A program made the position numbers and the translations under genes. Source: Spirochaetae bacterium HGW-Spirochaetae-3 (lineage in GTDB: Bacteria; Spirochaetota; Spirochaetia; Treponematales; UBA12059). Taken from it: a stretch of 64,000 nt of DNA. Location of the stretch: contig PGXV01000004.1 of the NCBI GenBank assembly GCA_002839315.1, forward strand, positions 1-64,000, in the 5' to 3' direction. Under the pieces are notes generated by a model that was not told the origin of the DNA, ran no database searches, and saw only the letters and a program-made list of their open reading frames with translations. Of the stretch, positions 17,405 through 25,812 are shown in pieces (within the stretch, counting starts at the first letter, position 1; each line of letters starts with the position of its first letter).

Positions 17405-18607
17405 CTATAATACGGTATTGAACGCCGAAAGGATCGGCAAGAAGATGAAAACGACCAGCGCGAGCAGCACGGCGCCTATGATGACTATCATTATAGGCTC
17501 GATCAGTCCCATCGCCGCCTCGGTCATGCGTTCCGACCGCTCTTGATAATATATACGCAAATGGGAAAACACACTATCTATACGCCCGGTCCTCTCGCCG
17601 ACCGCGAACCATTGGCGCAGATAATGAGGCAACGATCGGGACGCTCGGGCCGCTTCCGAAAGCGACGCGCCCTTTACGACTTCGTCCCTCAACGAGGAAA
17701 CGTCGTATGCGTACGCGCTATTGCCGATCGCGCCGACGCTTTCCGCCAACGCCTCGTCGAGGGGGAGACCTCCGACGAGGAGCGACTCCATGGCAAACGC
17801 GAACTCCATGGTCTGCCGATCCTTAAGGGTCCGCCCCAGCGCGGGAACCCGGAGGAGCAGTCCGTCCCAGGCCCTGCTGAATACCGGGTATCTACCCTTT
17901 AGCGCCCGGATGAGCGGTATGGCCGCCACGGTAGCGCAGAGGGCGAGCATACCTCCGATGGCTATATAGGTAGCGGAGACGATCCGCCCCCGTATCAAGG
18001 CGGCGGAGCCGCTACCCAACGCGGAGAGGAATGACTCGAGCCGAGGCAACACGAATACGGCTAGTCCGAGCAATCCGGCGAACGTCAGGACAAGGACGAG
18101 CGCCGGATAGATCATCGCCCCGATAATCTTCTCCCGGAATTTTCGCTCAGTGCCGAGATGGTCAATGAGCCGGCTGAACGTCGGCCCCAGGTCCCCCGTG
18201 CGCTCCCCTATCCTGACGAGGCCGAGGAACAGCGGCGGGAACGAATAGCCGAGGCCGCGGAGAGCCGTCTCGAGCGACGCGCCGGACTCGATACCTGATA
18301 GCGTAGAGCCGGCGATGCTCCTCGTCCTTCGCTGCTCCGCCGTCCTCGAAAGGAGGTCGAGCGCGTCCCGGAGCGTCAAGCCGGCGATGAGGAGCGCGGA
18401 TAGGAGCTCGGAGAAATTCTCCAGCAGCCTGGGGGGGAGTTGCCTCCCGATTCCCGATGTCCGGTGAACGGCGAGTTCCTCTATGGAAATCAGCTGGCAT
18501 CCGCGTCTCGACAGGTCGTCCTCGAGCGCCGGCTCGTCGAGCGCTTCCTCTACGCGCGACGAGACCTTGCCGGCGGCGTCCACGAGGCGTATCCGATAGG
18601 AAGGCAT
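17405..18607 (-). CDS. gspF: Type II secretion inner-membrane platform protein GspF
   Basis: 400 residues from the ATG at 18607 that shares one base with the gspE stop (TAATG). Two T2SF repeats are visible (about 70-190 and 270-395). Each has cytosolic helices with LLENFSELLSALLIAGLTLRDAL- or MEFAFAMESLLVGGLPLDEAL-type segments followed by membrane helices (e.g. ALVLVLTFAGLLGLAVFVLP). This is the polytopic platform protein that couples the GspE ATPase to pseudopilus assembly. The N-terminal 60 residues form the usual small cytosolic domain. It lies 18 bp before gspG. Confidence 0.93.
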   Translation of the reverse strand: MPSYRIRLVDAAGKVSSRVEEALDEPALEDDLSRRGCQLISIEELAVHRTSGIGRQLPPRLLENFSELLSALLIAGLTLRDALDLLSRTAEQRRTRSIAGSTLSGIESGASLETALRGLGYSFPPLFLGLVRIGERTGDLGPTFSRLIDHLGTERKFREKIIGAMIYPALVLVLTFAGLLGLAVFVLPRLESFLSALGSGSAALIRGRIVSATYIAIGGMLALCATVAAIPLIRALKGRYPVFSRAWDGLLLRVPALGRTLKDRQTMEFAFAMESLLVGGLPLDEALAESVGAIGNSAYAYDVSSLRDEVVKGASLSEAARASRSLPHYLRQWFAVGERTGRIDSVFSHLRIYYQERSERMTEAAMGLIEPIMIVIIGAVLLALVVFIFLPILSAFNTVL

Positions 18608-20088
18608 TAGAGCTCGACCTCCCGCTCTATCTCCTCGATGGTCGTATCGCCGGCCGCCACGCGCCACAAGGCCGATACGACGAGGGGGACGGTTCCCGTC
18701 TCCCGGGCTGCATGGGCGAGGGAGGCGGAATTAGCGCCCGTGGATATAAGCGACTCGAAATCGGCGTCGTTCTCCAGAAGCTCGAACAGGGCGAAGCGGC
18801 CTATATAACCGGAATTACGGCATTGCGGACAACCGACGGCCCTAGGAACGGAGTCCGCCGCTACGCCCCATCGGTTGAACAGGGCGGCCTCCCCGGCGCT
18901 CGGAGGACTAAGCGTACGGCAATGGGGGCAGACCCTACGGACTAGGCGCTGAGCGAGCACCGCCCGTAGCGTAGAGCCGACCAGGTACGGTTCTACCCCG
19001 ATATTCCGCAAGCGCGCTACCGCGGATACGGAGTCGTTGGTATGCAGGGTCGACAGCACCAGATGCCCGGTCAGCGCGGCGCGCACGACGAGGTCGGCGG
19101 TAGCCTGGTCACGGATCTCGCCGACCATCATGATATCGGGATCCTGCCTTAGCATCCTCCGGAGCACCGTATCGAAGCTGAGCTTTATCAGGTCGTTGGT
19201 CTGGATCTGGTCGACGCCGTCGAGGCTGCATTCCACCGGATCTTCCACGGTCAGTATCTTGAGCTCGTCGCTCCGTATCTCCCTGAGCATCGCGTTCAGC
19301 GTAGTCGTCTTGCCGCTTCCCGTAGGGCCGGTGGCCAGGACCAGTCCATGGGGAACCTTCAGCAAGTTCCTCACGGCCGAGAGGACGGACGCGCTCATGC
19401 CCAGTTCCTCGAGGCTCCGCGCCGAGGTCTCGCGGCCGAATACCCGGAGGACTATGGATTCCCCGCGGGTCGTGGGCACCGTGGAAACGCGCATATCAAT
19501 CGACAGGCCGTCGATATTCGCCGTTATCCGCCCGTCCTGAGGCAAGCGCCGTTCCATTATATTGAGGTTGGCCATGATCTTGATCCTGGAAGATACGGCC
19601 TGGAACATCGAGACGGGGAATTTCCTCGCGACCTGTAGTCTCCCGTCTACTCGATAGCGTACCACTCCGCCTTCGTCGAATAAAGAGAGGTGGATATCGG
19701 AGACCGCGCTCCTGATAGCGTCGATGAGCACGCTGTTCAGGAAATTCACTATAGGCGTATCGTTCGCCATGCGATCGAGCGCGACGCGATCGTCCTGCCC
19801 CTCCATGGTACCGGAAGCGCCGGGTAGCGCCGTCCGGCTTCCAAGCCACGAGGAGAATTCCGATCGGTCCACGCGGTAGAATACCGTCGCCCGTCCCAGC
19901 ACGCTCTTAAGCGATTCTATCAAGCCGTCGCTTCCGGGGTCGCATACGCCGACCGTGGCGCCGCCATCCTTCCGCTCCAGGACCAGCGCGCCGTTAGCCT
20001 CGCAATACTCGAACGGGAACTGCGCATCGCCCTCCGGCAACGGATAGTACTTTTCCAGGGAAACCCGTTCTATGCCAGGCTGGCTCAT
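18607..20088 (-). CDS. gspE: Type II secretion ATPase GspE
   Basis: 493 residues from the ATG at 20088, overlapping the gspD stop as ATGA. The N-terminal GspE-N domain leads into the hexameric ATPase core. Walker A is GPTGSGKTTT near residue 253, the Asp box follows, and Walker B is DIMMVGEIRD. A tetracysteine zinc element is present (CPHC near 385 and CPQC near 417), as in type II and type IV pilus assembly ATPases. All nucleotide-binding motifs are intact, so it should energise pseudopilus extension at the inner-membrane platform. An in-frame start eight codons earlier (20112) would overlap gspD further and is less likely. Confidence 0.95.
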   Translation of the reverse strand: MSQPGIERVSLEKYYPLPEGDAQFPFEYCEANGALVLERKDGGATVGVCDPGSDGLIESLKSVLGRATVFYRVDRSEFSSWLGSRTALPGASGTMEGQDDRVALDRMANDTPIVNFLNSVLIDAIRSAVSDIHLSLFDEGGVVRYRVDGRLQVARKFPVSMFQAVSSRIKIMANLNIMERRLPQDGRITANIDGLSIDMRVSTVPTTRGESIVLRVFGRETSARSLEELGMSASVLSAVRNLLKVPHGLVLATGPTGSGKTTTLNAMLREIRSDELKILTVEDPVECSLDGVDQIQTNDLIKLSFDTVLRRMLRQDPDIMMVGEIRDQATADLVVRAALTGHLVLSTLHTNDSVSAVARLRNIGVEPYLVGSTLRAVLAQRLVRRVCPHCRTLSPPSAGEAALFNRWGVAADSVPRAVGCPQCRNSGYIGRFALFELLENDADFESLISTGANSASLAHAARETGTVPLVVSALWRVAAGDTTIEEIEREVEL

Positions 20089-22319
20089 TCGTTCATCCGC
20101 CCCGTTACGCATTCCAGGTAGATCCGCTCCATCTCCAGAGATATGGCTTCTACGTCAGGGAATCCTGCAGCGTCGCCGACCCAAGCGCTACCGCCCGGCG
20201 GTAATATGCGAGGTACGATATAGATGACGAGTTCCGTCTCTTGCTCCTTCACGGAGGTATTGCGGAACAGCAACCCCAGCAAGGGAATGTCGCCGAGGAT
20301 CGGTACCTTTGAGTTCAATACTTCCCGCTCACGCTGTAGAAGCCCCGAGAGGACAACCGGCTCCCCGACCTGGGTCCTCAACAAGGAAGAAATGACCCGC
20401 TCCGTAGTACCCGGAGGGTTAGCGCTCGAGTCGCTGCTGGAATCGGAATTACGCTTAGATACGGTAGTGGAGACGGTCATCGTGACCATACCGTCACCGG
20501 AGACCCAGCCGTTGATGCTCAGGATTATACCGCTGGTCAATTCCCGGGTAACGCTCTCGGTGCCGTCGGTGGTCGTAACGGTATCCCTATACCGGTAGGT
20601 CTCGGTATTCTGGAATTTCACTTCCTTGCCGGATAGCGCGGTCAACGTCGTATCGGCGAATACCCGGCTATCTCCGCCCTCCAGCTCAAGGTTAAGGCTC
20701 GCGGCGAAGCGGTATCCGAATTCGGCTATCACGTCGAAATTGAGGGACAAGAGGGATTCCAGGGATCCAGCGACGGTATAGCCTTGGCCGCCCGTCGTCG
20801 TCGGCTCGACCTCCAGGCTCTTCGACCAGGAAAGGCTGTCCGTACGCTGTAGCTGCAGCACGAGTATGTCGTACCGGATCTGCGGCTTGGGCTTGTCGAC
20901 GAGTTCCAGCTCCCGCATGAAGCGCTCGTACTTTCCGGGAGACCCGGTATAGAAGATCAACGACGGAGAACCGGATTCTACGATATCGTCCTTGCTGCCG
21001 GTAGGGGGTAATGTCTTGAGAAGCTCTTCCGCCGTGATATACCTGAGCCGTACGGGGTAACTGGCGGCCTTATCGTCCACGGTAGCAATGAATTCGTCGG
21101 CCAAGGATCGTTGCTCGGCAGTAAGCGCCACCAGAAAACCGCTTCCGTCCGGAAGCATGACTGGCCCCTGCGACGATAGCCATGAAGGTAGCAAGGTTAA
21201 TAGGTCCTTCGCCCGTATCCAAACGGGACGGTATAGCCGATAGTCCTTGTTATCGATCGGTTTATCTATAGATCGAAAGAAATCCAAGACCGGCCCGATT
21301 TCCTCGGGACTTCCCGTCACGACGAGCGAGTTCGTTGACCTGTCCATCTTGAAGAACCCGCCGGACGACAGGTCCGCCGGAACGAGCGAAGTCACGTCCT
21401 GCACGGACAGGAACCTCAAAGGAAGGATAACGGTTTCCTTTAGCTTCTTGAGGGTGTCTTTACGTTGGATCTCGAAAAGATAATAAACGCCTTGATACAA
21501 GGCGTAATCCGCGTTCGCCTGCTCCAGGATAAGCCGTAGCAGTTGTTCGAAAGGCTTATCCTTCCAGCGTACGCGCTCCAGCTGGACGTCTGCCCTTAAA
21601 AGCAGGGAAAATTCCTTGCCTTCTTTCTTAAATAATTCTTCCAGCAGGTCGATGAACCGAACGGTATCCTTGTCGACCGAGTAAAGCCCATCGGTCGTCC
21701 TGCGGATACTCTCCACCTTCGGATAACCGAGAGAAGCAGAACCGCGCGAATCGCTCGATTGAACGCGCCTGACGTATATATGGTCGGTAGCGGATTCTAC
21801 GCAATATCCCGGATACTTCTTAATAATAAGCTCAGCTATTCGCTCGAGCGACAGTGACTGGGCATGCACGGTTATCGCCTCGCGCGGAAGGGCGTCATAC
21901 AGGATCGTTGTTCCGATCGTACGCGATAAGACGGTCAGGATCAGCTGTATATCAATATCCTCGGCATCGAGGCTTGCGGTCTTGCCTACGGGATCCCATT
22001 GGACGCGAATCCGGCTTATATACCATATGGAGCCTTCCTTACGCATGTACAGGCGATTCGCCTTCAAGAACGCGTCGAACGCTACGGAAAATTCCCCTTC
22101 CGTGAAGAAATAGCTTATGTTCCCTTGAACCGTTTCATCGGAAACGATCGAAACGGAACCGAGTTGACCTAGAACCTGCAGCACGTCTCCAATATCTTGG
22201 CTCCGGAATTCCATCCGCTTGATCGTCTGCGCGTTAAGCCCGGACAACGCGCTTACCAGCAGGACTAATAATATGGCTATTCTCTTAATGGTTCGCGGCA
22301 TGACTATGGAGTATATCAT
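20085..22319 (-). CDS. gspD: Type II secretion outer-membrane secretin GspD
   Basis: 744 residues from the ATG at 22319 with AAGGA close upstream; a second ATG six codons in is also possible. Residues about 1-30 are a signal peptide (LLVLLVSALSGLNA). An STN/N0-like domain (MEFRSQDIGDVLQVLGQL) and several N-domains follow to about 480. The C-terminal secretin channel (about 490-710) carries GDIPLLGLLFRNTSVKEQETELVIYI, the family signature. Serine-, asparagine- and glycine-rich stretches (SKRNSDSSSDSSANPPG) sit in the channel loop. It is the first gene of the run, so regulation probably acts in the AT-rich region just upstream. Confidence 0.95.
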   Translation of the reverse strand: MIYSIVMPRTIKRIAILLVLLVSALSGLNAQTIKRMEFRSQDIGDVLQVLGQLGSVSIVSDETVQGNISYFFTEGEFSVAFDAFLKANRLYMRKEGSIWYISRIRVQWDPVGKTASLDAEDIDIQLILTVLSRTIGTTILYDALPREAITVHAQSLSLERIAELIIKKYPGYCVESATDHIYVRRVQSSDSRGSASLGYPKVESIRRTTDGLYSVDKDTVRFIDLLEELFKKEGKEFSLLLRADVQLERVRWKDKPFEQLLRLILEQANADYALYQGVYYLFEIQRKDTLKKLKETVILPLRFLSVQDVTSLVPADLSSGGFFKMDRSTNSLVVTGSPEEIGPVLDFFRSIDKPIDNKDYRLYRPVWIRAKDLLTLLPSWLSSQGPVMLPDGSGFLVALTAEQRSLADEFIATVDDKAASYPVRLRYITAEELLKTLPPTGSKDDIVESGSPSLIFYTGSPGKYERFMRELELVDKPKPQIRYDILVLQLQRTDSLSWSKSLEVEPTTTGGQGYTVAGSLESLLSLNFDVIAEFGYRFAASLNLELEGGDSRVFADTTLTALSGKEVKFQNTETYRYRDTVTTTDGTESVTRELTSGIILSINGWVSGDGMVTMTVSTTVSKRNSDSSSDSSANPPGTTERVISSLLRTQVGEPVVLSGLLQREREVLNSKVPILGDIPLLGLLFRNTSVKEQETELVIYIVPRILPPGGSAWVGDAAGFPDVEAISLEMERIYLECVTGRMNE

Positions 22320-22383
22320 TCAAATTCCTTACTGATGAGCCTTTTATATCAGGCATAATCCAGTTGGTTTACATCTTTCATAT

Positions 22384-22402
22384 ATATCTATTTTATAGAT
22401 AT
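22384..22402. repeat. Perfect inverted repeat, 8-bp arms
   Basis: ATATCTAT, a TTT spacer, then ATAGATAT: a perfect dyad about 65 bases upstream of the gspD start codon. The compact symmetric geometry suits an operator for a dimeric regulator. It is AT-only apart from one C/G pair per arm, so chance occurrence in AT-rich DNA is possible. Confidence 0.5.
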
Positions 22403-22455
22403 CCGACCCTACCGCTATCTCTTCCAGAAATCTAATATAGAAGCCTAATAAATCT

Positions 22456-22482
22456 AATATAGGAAATAATTTTTCCTATATT
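22456..22482. repeat. Perfect inverted repeat, 11-bp arms
   Basis: The arm AATATAGGAAA (22456-22466) is exactly complementary to TTTCCTATATT (22472-22482) across a five-base loop. It lies about 140-160 bases upstream of gspD. As RNA it would form a hairpin; as DNA it could be an operator. Confidence 0.6.
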
Positions 22483-22492
22483 GGAAATAGAA

Positions 22493-22555
22493 AAAATCTA
22501 ATGCTGTTTTTTCGCCTTTCCTTATTAGATTTGGGAAAAAACAGCATTAGATTTT
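22493..22555. repeat. Perfect 21-bp inverted repeat in the gspD upstream region
   Basis: The left arm 22493-22513 (from AAAATCTAATGC to TTTTTTC) is exactly complementary to 22535-22555, separated by a 21-base loop. It has A- and T-runs inside the arms but no U-run after the stem in either direction, so it is not a standard terminator. It could be a regulatory hairpin, a bidirectional transcription barrier between divergent genes, or the end pair of a tiny mobile element. Confidence 0.7.
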
Positions 22556-22764
22556 ATAGTAACAGATAATATTAATCTTATTATATGGCGATTTTAATAA
22601 TAATTTACTATTTAAACGCGTATTTCCCGCCTGGGCGCCGATAGGCTTAAGTAGCAGCGGATGATCGGGAACGCGGCTCGCGAGGCGGGCCGCGCTCATA
22701 ACCCCCTGGATCATGGGACAGCCGGCACGTCACCGGGGACAGCATGACAGAAAGGAATAAGCCA

Positions 22765-23472
22765 ATGGCAATATTCGTGAGTAGTCGCAAGAACACGCTA
22801 CCTTCGTGTCCGGCTCCCTTCGTCGTCAATTCTTCCTGCTCTTCAAGCCGGGCGGAAGAAGAGTTCCAGGGCGACATGGCCGACGCCAACGCGGGGCTCT
22901 GCATGGCGGAGATCGTCAGCCACGGCAAGCTGATGACTGACGAGCTGGTCCGCCAGGTATCCAGGGGAGTCAACGTGCACCTGGGCATATGCTCGGTCCA
23001 CCTAGGCGCTTCCGGCACCATGCAGAAGTCCGACGATGCCTTCTGCCCGGAGGATTCGACCAACGACCATGAGCTACATATCTACTTGCGGGTCAACCGG
23101 GAATTCGAGAAGCGGGTGATAGCGGCCGCCGTGGTAGACCGCAAGGGCAAGGGCGACGTCAATATCCCCCTCGTACGGTCGGCCGCCTCGGTGCGCGCGC
23201 ACGAGCCGTCGGCCTGCGCCGCCGGACAACTAGTACGCGTGGAGGGAGACCGTCTGTACTTCGACGAGACGGACCCGTCCCTCGGACTGTTCTTCATCGT
23301 CGGGGCGGCCGAGATCCGGGCCGATTACTACGTGATGGTCAAGTCCAGCATGGTCATCGCGGAGGTCCCGTCCGGCGTGCCCGCGGGTAAGTGCGCGATC
23401 GTGGTGCGCGGTTTCTGCGACGATATCAACGTTCGGGAAGGCCGGTTGCAGGCCTGGTTCACGGTCCTATAG
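22765..23472 (+). CDS. HU-like DNA-binding protein with C-terminal DUF4469-type domain
   Basis: 235 residues from the ATG at 22765 (AAAGGA eight bases upstream; an ATG seven codons earlier has no good site). Residues about 20-110 follow the pattern of the HU-like domain fused to DUF4469 proteins (TDELVRQVSRGVNVHLG, then HLGASGTMQKSDDAF). About 145-235 matches the Ig-like DUF4469 domain (GQLVRVEGDRLYF, SLGLFFI, VPSGVPAGKCAIVVRG). Such proteins are annotated as putative DNA-binding or nucleoid proteins, mainly in Bacteroidota and spirochaetes; function is not established. It is monocistronic, with its own terminator, and divergent from gspD. The family call is from memory of the pattern. Confidence 0.72.
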   Translation: MAIFVSSRKNTLPSCPAPFVVNSSCSSSRAEEEFQGDMADANAGLCMAEIVSHGKLMTDELVRQVSRGVNVHLGICSVHLGASGTMQKSDDAFCPEDSTNDHELHIYLRVNREFEKRVIAAAVVDRKGKGDVNIPLVRSAASVRAHEPSACAAGQLVRVEGDRLYFDETDPSLGLFFIVGAAEIRADYYVMVKSSMVIAEVPSGVPAGKCAIVVRGFCDDINVREGRLQAWFTVL

Positions 23473-23493
23473 CTTAGGCATAGGAGTATTCGC

Positions 23494-23529
23494 CGCCCGG
23501 CTCCTTACCAGGAAGGCCGGGCGTTTTTT
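23494..23529 (+). terminator. Rho-independent terminator after the HU-like gene
   Basis: The stem CGCCCGGC (23494-23501) pairs perfectly with GCCGGGCG (23516-23523), with a 14-base loop and six Ts immediately after. It lies about 22 bases after the stop codon of the HU-like gene. Confidence 0.88.
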
Positions 23530-23750
23530 ATGCGTCCGTATCATCCGTAACGACGACGAGGCGGCCGAAACGCGCTCCCGATCCTTTACGAAATCATATT
23601 TTAAGATCGAGCCCTGACCGGCGCGCTCGGGGTAACCACCGCCGCGTCGTTCAATCACTATAGGTATCGTATCACGAAGCGGCGCCGTAGCCAACGAATT
23701 CCGCGCGTCGCCTCGATTGCGTATAATAATCTTATGTAAGCGTATCTTCC

Positions 23751-23851
23751 ACAGATCACAGATCACTCATAACAAAAAAGCCGAGGAACAGGTTCTACCC
23801 CGTCCCCCGGCTCATTATCTTTTCGATCACAGATCACAGATTACAGATCAC
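23751..23851. repeat. AGATCAC heptad repeats flanking a terminator
   Basis: Tandem heptads AGATCAC occur at 23751-23766 and again at 23825-23851 (one copy is AGATTAC). The two clusters bracket the minus-strand terminator at 23774-23812. Copies are directly oriented and lack spacers of CRISPR length. Confidence 0.6.
23774..23812 (-). terminator. Terminator of the kor-mcm-mmd operon
   Basis: Read on the minus strand, AGCCG... pairs with ...CGGCT (23808-23812 with 23779-23783, extended by GG/CC with one mismatch) and is followed by six Ts (23774-23779). It lies about 45 bases after the beta-subunit stop codon, where a terminator for the long minus-strand operon is expected. Confidence 0.78.
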
Positions 23852-23855
23852 GTCC

Positions 23856-25037
23856 TCACCCCAGGAACGACAGCATGACGCCGGCGGCGACCGCGCTGCC
23901 GATGACGCCGGCCACGTTCGGGCCCATGGCGTGCATCAGGAGGTAGTTGTCGGGGTTCTCGCGCTGGCCGACGACCTGCGACACGCGAGCGGCCATGGGC
24001 ACCGCGGACACGCCGGCCGACCCGATCAGCGGGTTGACCTTGCCGCCGGTCGCCGCGCACATCAGCTTGCCGAAGAGCACGCCGCAGGCGGTGCCGCACG
24101 AGAACGCGAACAGGCCGAGGGCTATGATCATCAGCGTCTGGGGCTGCAGGAACCGGGCCGCGTTGGCCGTGGCTCCGACCGATACGCCGAGGAAGATGGT
24201 CAGCATGTTCATCATCGCGTTCTGCGCCGTGTCGGACAGCCTCGCGGTGACGCCGGACTCCCGGAACAGGTTACCGAGCATCAGCGAACCGAGGAGCGGC
24301 ACCGCCGACGGCAGGATGAGCCCTATGAAGATCGTGACCGCTATCGGGAAGACGACCTTCTCGACCTTGGTGACCTCGCGGAGCTGCTCCATCTTTATCT
24401 GGCGCTCCTTCTTCGTGGTCAGCGCCATCATGATCGGCGGCTGGATGAGCGGCACGAGCGCCATATACGAGTACGCGGCTATCGCGATGGGCCCGAGGAG
24501 CTCGGGCTTGAGCTTGCTGGTCAGGTAGATGGCCGTCGGACCGTCGGCGCCGCCGATGATGCCGATGCTCGCCGCGGCCTTGAGGTCGAAGCCGAGCGTC
24601 GGGAACGCCCTGCCCAGGTAGAACGCCATCACGAACGGTATGAAGATGCCTATCTGGGCGGCGGCGCCGAGGAGCAGGCTCTTGGGATTGGCGATGAGCG
24701 GGCCGAAGTCCGTCATCGCGCCGACGCCGAGGAAGATGAGCGGCGGATAGATGCCCATCTTCACGCCGTAGTACAGGTAGTAGATGAGTCCGCCGGGCTG
24801 CGCGCCCTCGGCCGGCGTGAAGACGCCGCCGTACGGGAGATTCGACAGCAGCATGCCGAACGCTATGGGCACGAGGAGGAGCGGTTCGAACTTCCTCCCT
24901 ATCCCCATATACAGGAGGACGCAGGATATCACGATCATGATCAGTTCCCCGGGTATGAACCCGAGGACCATCATGGAACTATTCGCGAACCCGGCGTATC
25001 CGGATGTCTGGAGGAATTCCAGGATATTCTGCCACAT
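23856..25037 (-). CDS. mmdB: Na+-translocating decarboxylase beta subunit (OadB/MmdB)
   Basis: 393 residues, a polytopic inner-membrane protein of the OadB/MmdB/GcdB family. It decarboxylates carboxybiotin and pumps Na+ outward. Family segments are clear: [35 protein letters not shown] (with the essential Asp of the GGADGP loop), [12 protein letters not shown], and near the C-terminus [15 protein letters not shown]. It closes the operon, 22 bases after the biotin carrier gene. Its partner carboxyltransferase in the operon is MmdA-like, so methylmalonyl-CoA is the likely substrate, although the same subunit could also serve an oxaloacetate decarboxylase using the 35090 gene product. Confidence 0.95.
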   Translation of the reverse strand: MWQNILEFLQTSGYAGFANSSMMVLGFIPGELIMIVISCVLLYMGIGRKFEPLLLVPIAFGMLLSNLPYGGVFTPAEGAQPGGLIYYLYYGVKMGIYPPLIFLGVGAMTDFGPLIANPKSLLLGAAAQIGIFIPFVMAFYLGRAFPTLGFDLKAAASIGIIGGADGPTAIYLTSKLKPELLGPIAIAAYSYMALVPLIQPPIMMALTTKKERQIKMEQLREVTKVEKVVFPIAVTIFIGLILPSAVPLLGSLMLGNLFRESGVTARLSDTAQNAMMNMLTIFLGVSVGATANAARFLQPQTLMIIALGLFAFSCGTACGVLFGKLMCAATGGKVNPLIGSAGVSAVPMAARVSQVVGQRENPDNYLLMHAMGPNVAGVIGSAVAAGVMLSFLG

Positions 25038-25059
25038 ATGCTATTCCCTTCGCCCCGCG

Positions 25060-25428
25060 TCAGGCGAGGTCGACCATCGGGTCTCCTGTGTTGACGGTAG
25101 AACCGGCCTGGACGCGGATGGCGGCTACGGTGCCGTCTGCCGGGGCGCATATCTCATTTTCCATCTTCATCGCCTCGAGGATGAGGAGCACGGCGCCCCT
25201 CTTCACGGCCTGTCCGGCCGCGACCTTGATAGAGAGGACGGTACCGGGCATCGGCGCCTTTACGGAACCCGCGGCCGCGGCGGCGGGAGCCGCCGGGACG
25301 GGGGCGGCGGAGGCGACGGGCGCCGCTACCGGGGCGGCGACGGCGGCCGGAGAGGCGGCGGAGCCGACTTCCTCGACGCCGACGTCGTATGACTGACCGT
25401 TTACGGTAACCTTATATTTCTTGACCAT
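25060..25428 (-). CDS. mmdC: Biotin carboxyl carrier protein of the decarboxylase
   Basis: 122 residues with AAGGAG before the ATG. An N-terminal about 25 residues is followed by a long Ala/Pro/Val linker (about 27-55) and a biotinyl/lipoyl domain (about 55-122). The biotin-accepting lysine is K88 in EAMKMEN. It carries CO2 from the carboxyltransferase to the membrane beta subunit. It is a stand-alone carrier like MmdC or the transcarboxylase 1.3S subunit, rather than fused to an alpha subunit, and could serve both carboxyltransferases encoded in this window. Confidence 0.95.
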   Translation of the reverse strand: MVKKYKVTVNGQSYDVGVEEVGSAASPAAVAAPVAAPVASAAPVPAAPAAAAAGSVKAPMPGTVLSIKVAAGQAVKRGAVLLILEAMKMENEICAPADGTVAAIRVQAGSTVNTGDPMVDLA

Positions 25429-25458
25429 TGATGACTCCTTGTATCGTGCTGTCGCGGC

Positions 25459-25800
25459 TTACGCGCGATCTACGTGTCCCCAGGCGGGGGTATTGAATCC
25501 CGATCGCTCTATAGACGCGATCCTGAGAGAGGAAGCCGGTACTCCGCTGGCCGAGGCGATCGCCGCGACGATGGCCGCCACGACCGATCCGTCTACGCCG
25601 TTCGGGGACGGGGACGCTACGGCGGTCGAGGCTACCGCGGAGGCTACGGCCGGCCCGGCCTTGGGGGCCCGTACGAATATCAGCTTGAAAATGCCTATCA
25701 TGACCACCAGCGAGAGCAGGCACAGGAATACCGTGCTTATGCCGGCGACTACGATGGTCCACATCTGCGCGGCGGTTTCCGTCGCTACGACCGTTTCCAT
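25459..25800 (-). CDS. Decarboxylase gamma/delta subunit (OadG/MmdD-like)
   Basis: 113 residues. One N-terminal transmembrane helix (about 12-40, TIVVAGISTVFLCLLSLVVM) is followed by an Ala/Pro-rich linker and a conserved C-terminal tail (SGVDGSVVAAIVAAIAS-like helix, then SGFNTPAWGHVDRA). The W.HVDR ending is typical of OadG-like small subunits. It helps assemble the membrane decarboxylase complex. It is 12 bases after mmdA and 30 before the biotin carrier gene. Confidence 0.88.
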   Translation of the reverse strand: METVVATETAAQMWTIVVAGISTVFLCLLSLVVMIGIFKLIFVRAPKAGPAVASAVASTAVASPSPNGVDGSVVAAIVAAIASASGVPASSLRIASIERSGFNTPAWGHVDRA

Positions 25801-25812
25801 GCGTACGCTCCC

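Larger units (their letters stand above)
22320..22764. other. AT-rich intergenic island between divergent gspD and HU-like gene
   Basis: About 445 bases without a gene. The part from about 22340 to 22625 is strikingly AT-rich compared with the GC-rich coding sequence around it, and it contains three perfect inverted repeats (listed separately) and repeated AATCTAATATAG words near 22430 and 22450. From about 22626 the composition returns to GC-rich. It must contain the promoters for gspD (minus) and probably the plus-strand gene. I could not identify convincing -35/-10 pairs. Confidence 0.7.
23530..23855. other. Intergenic region between convergent genes
   Basis: About 326 bases between the HU-like gene terminator and the stop of the decarboxylase beta subunit. 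It contains the minus-strand operon terminator and two clusters of AGATCAC heptads. A 99-codon minus-strand frame crosses it, but it overlaps the plus-strand terminator and shows no protein-like composition, so I do not call it. Confidence 0.6.

Noticed and set aside
22493..22555. Rho-independent terminator for either divergent gene
   Set aside because: The hairpin lies upstream of both start codons and neither side has a U-run directly after the stem.
23467..23766. Minus-strand 99-codon frame between convergent genes
   Set aside because: It spans a plus-strand terminator and heptad repeats, overlaps the end of the HU-like gene and shows no protein-like pattern.
23751..23851. CRISPR array
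   Set aside because: Repeat units are 7 bp in direct tandem without 30-40 bp unique spacers, and no cas genes are near.
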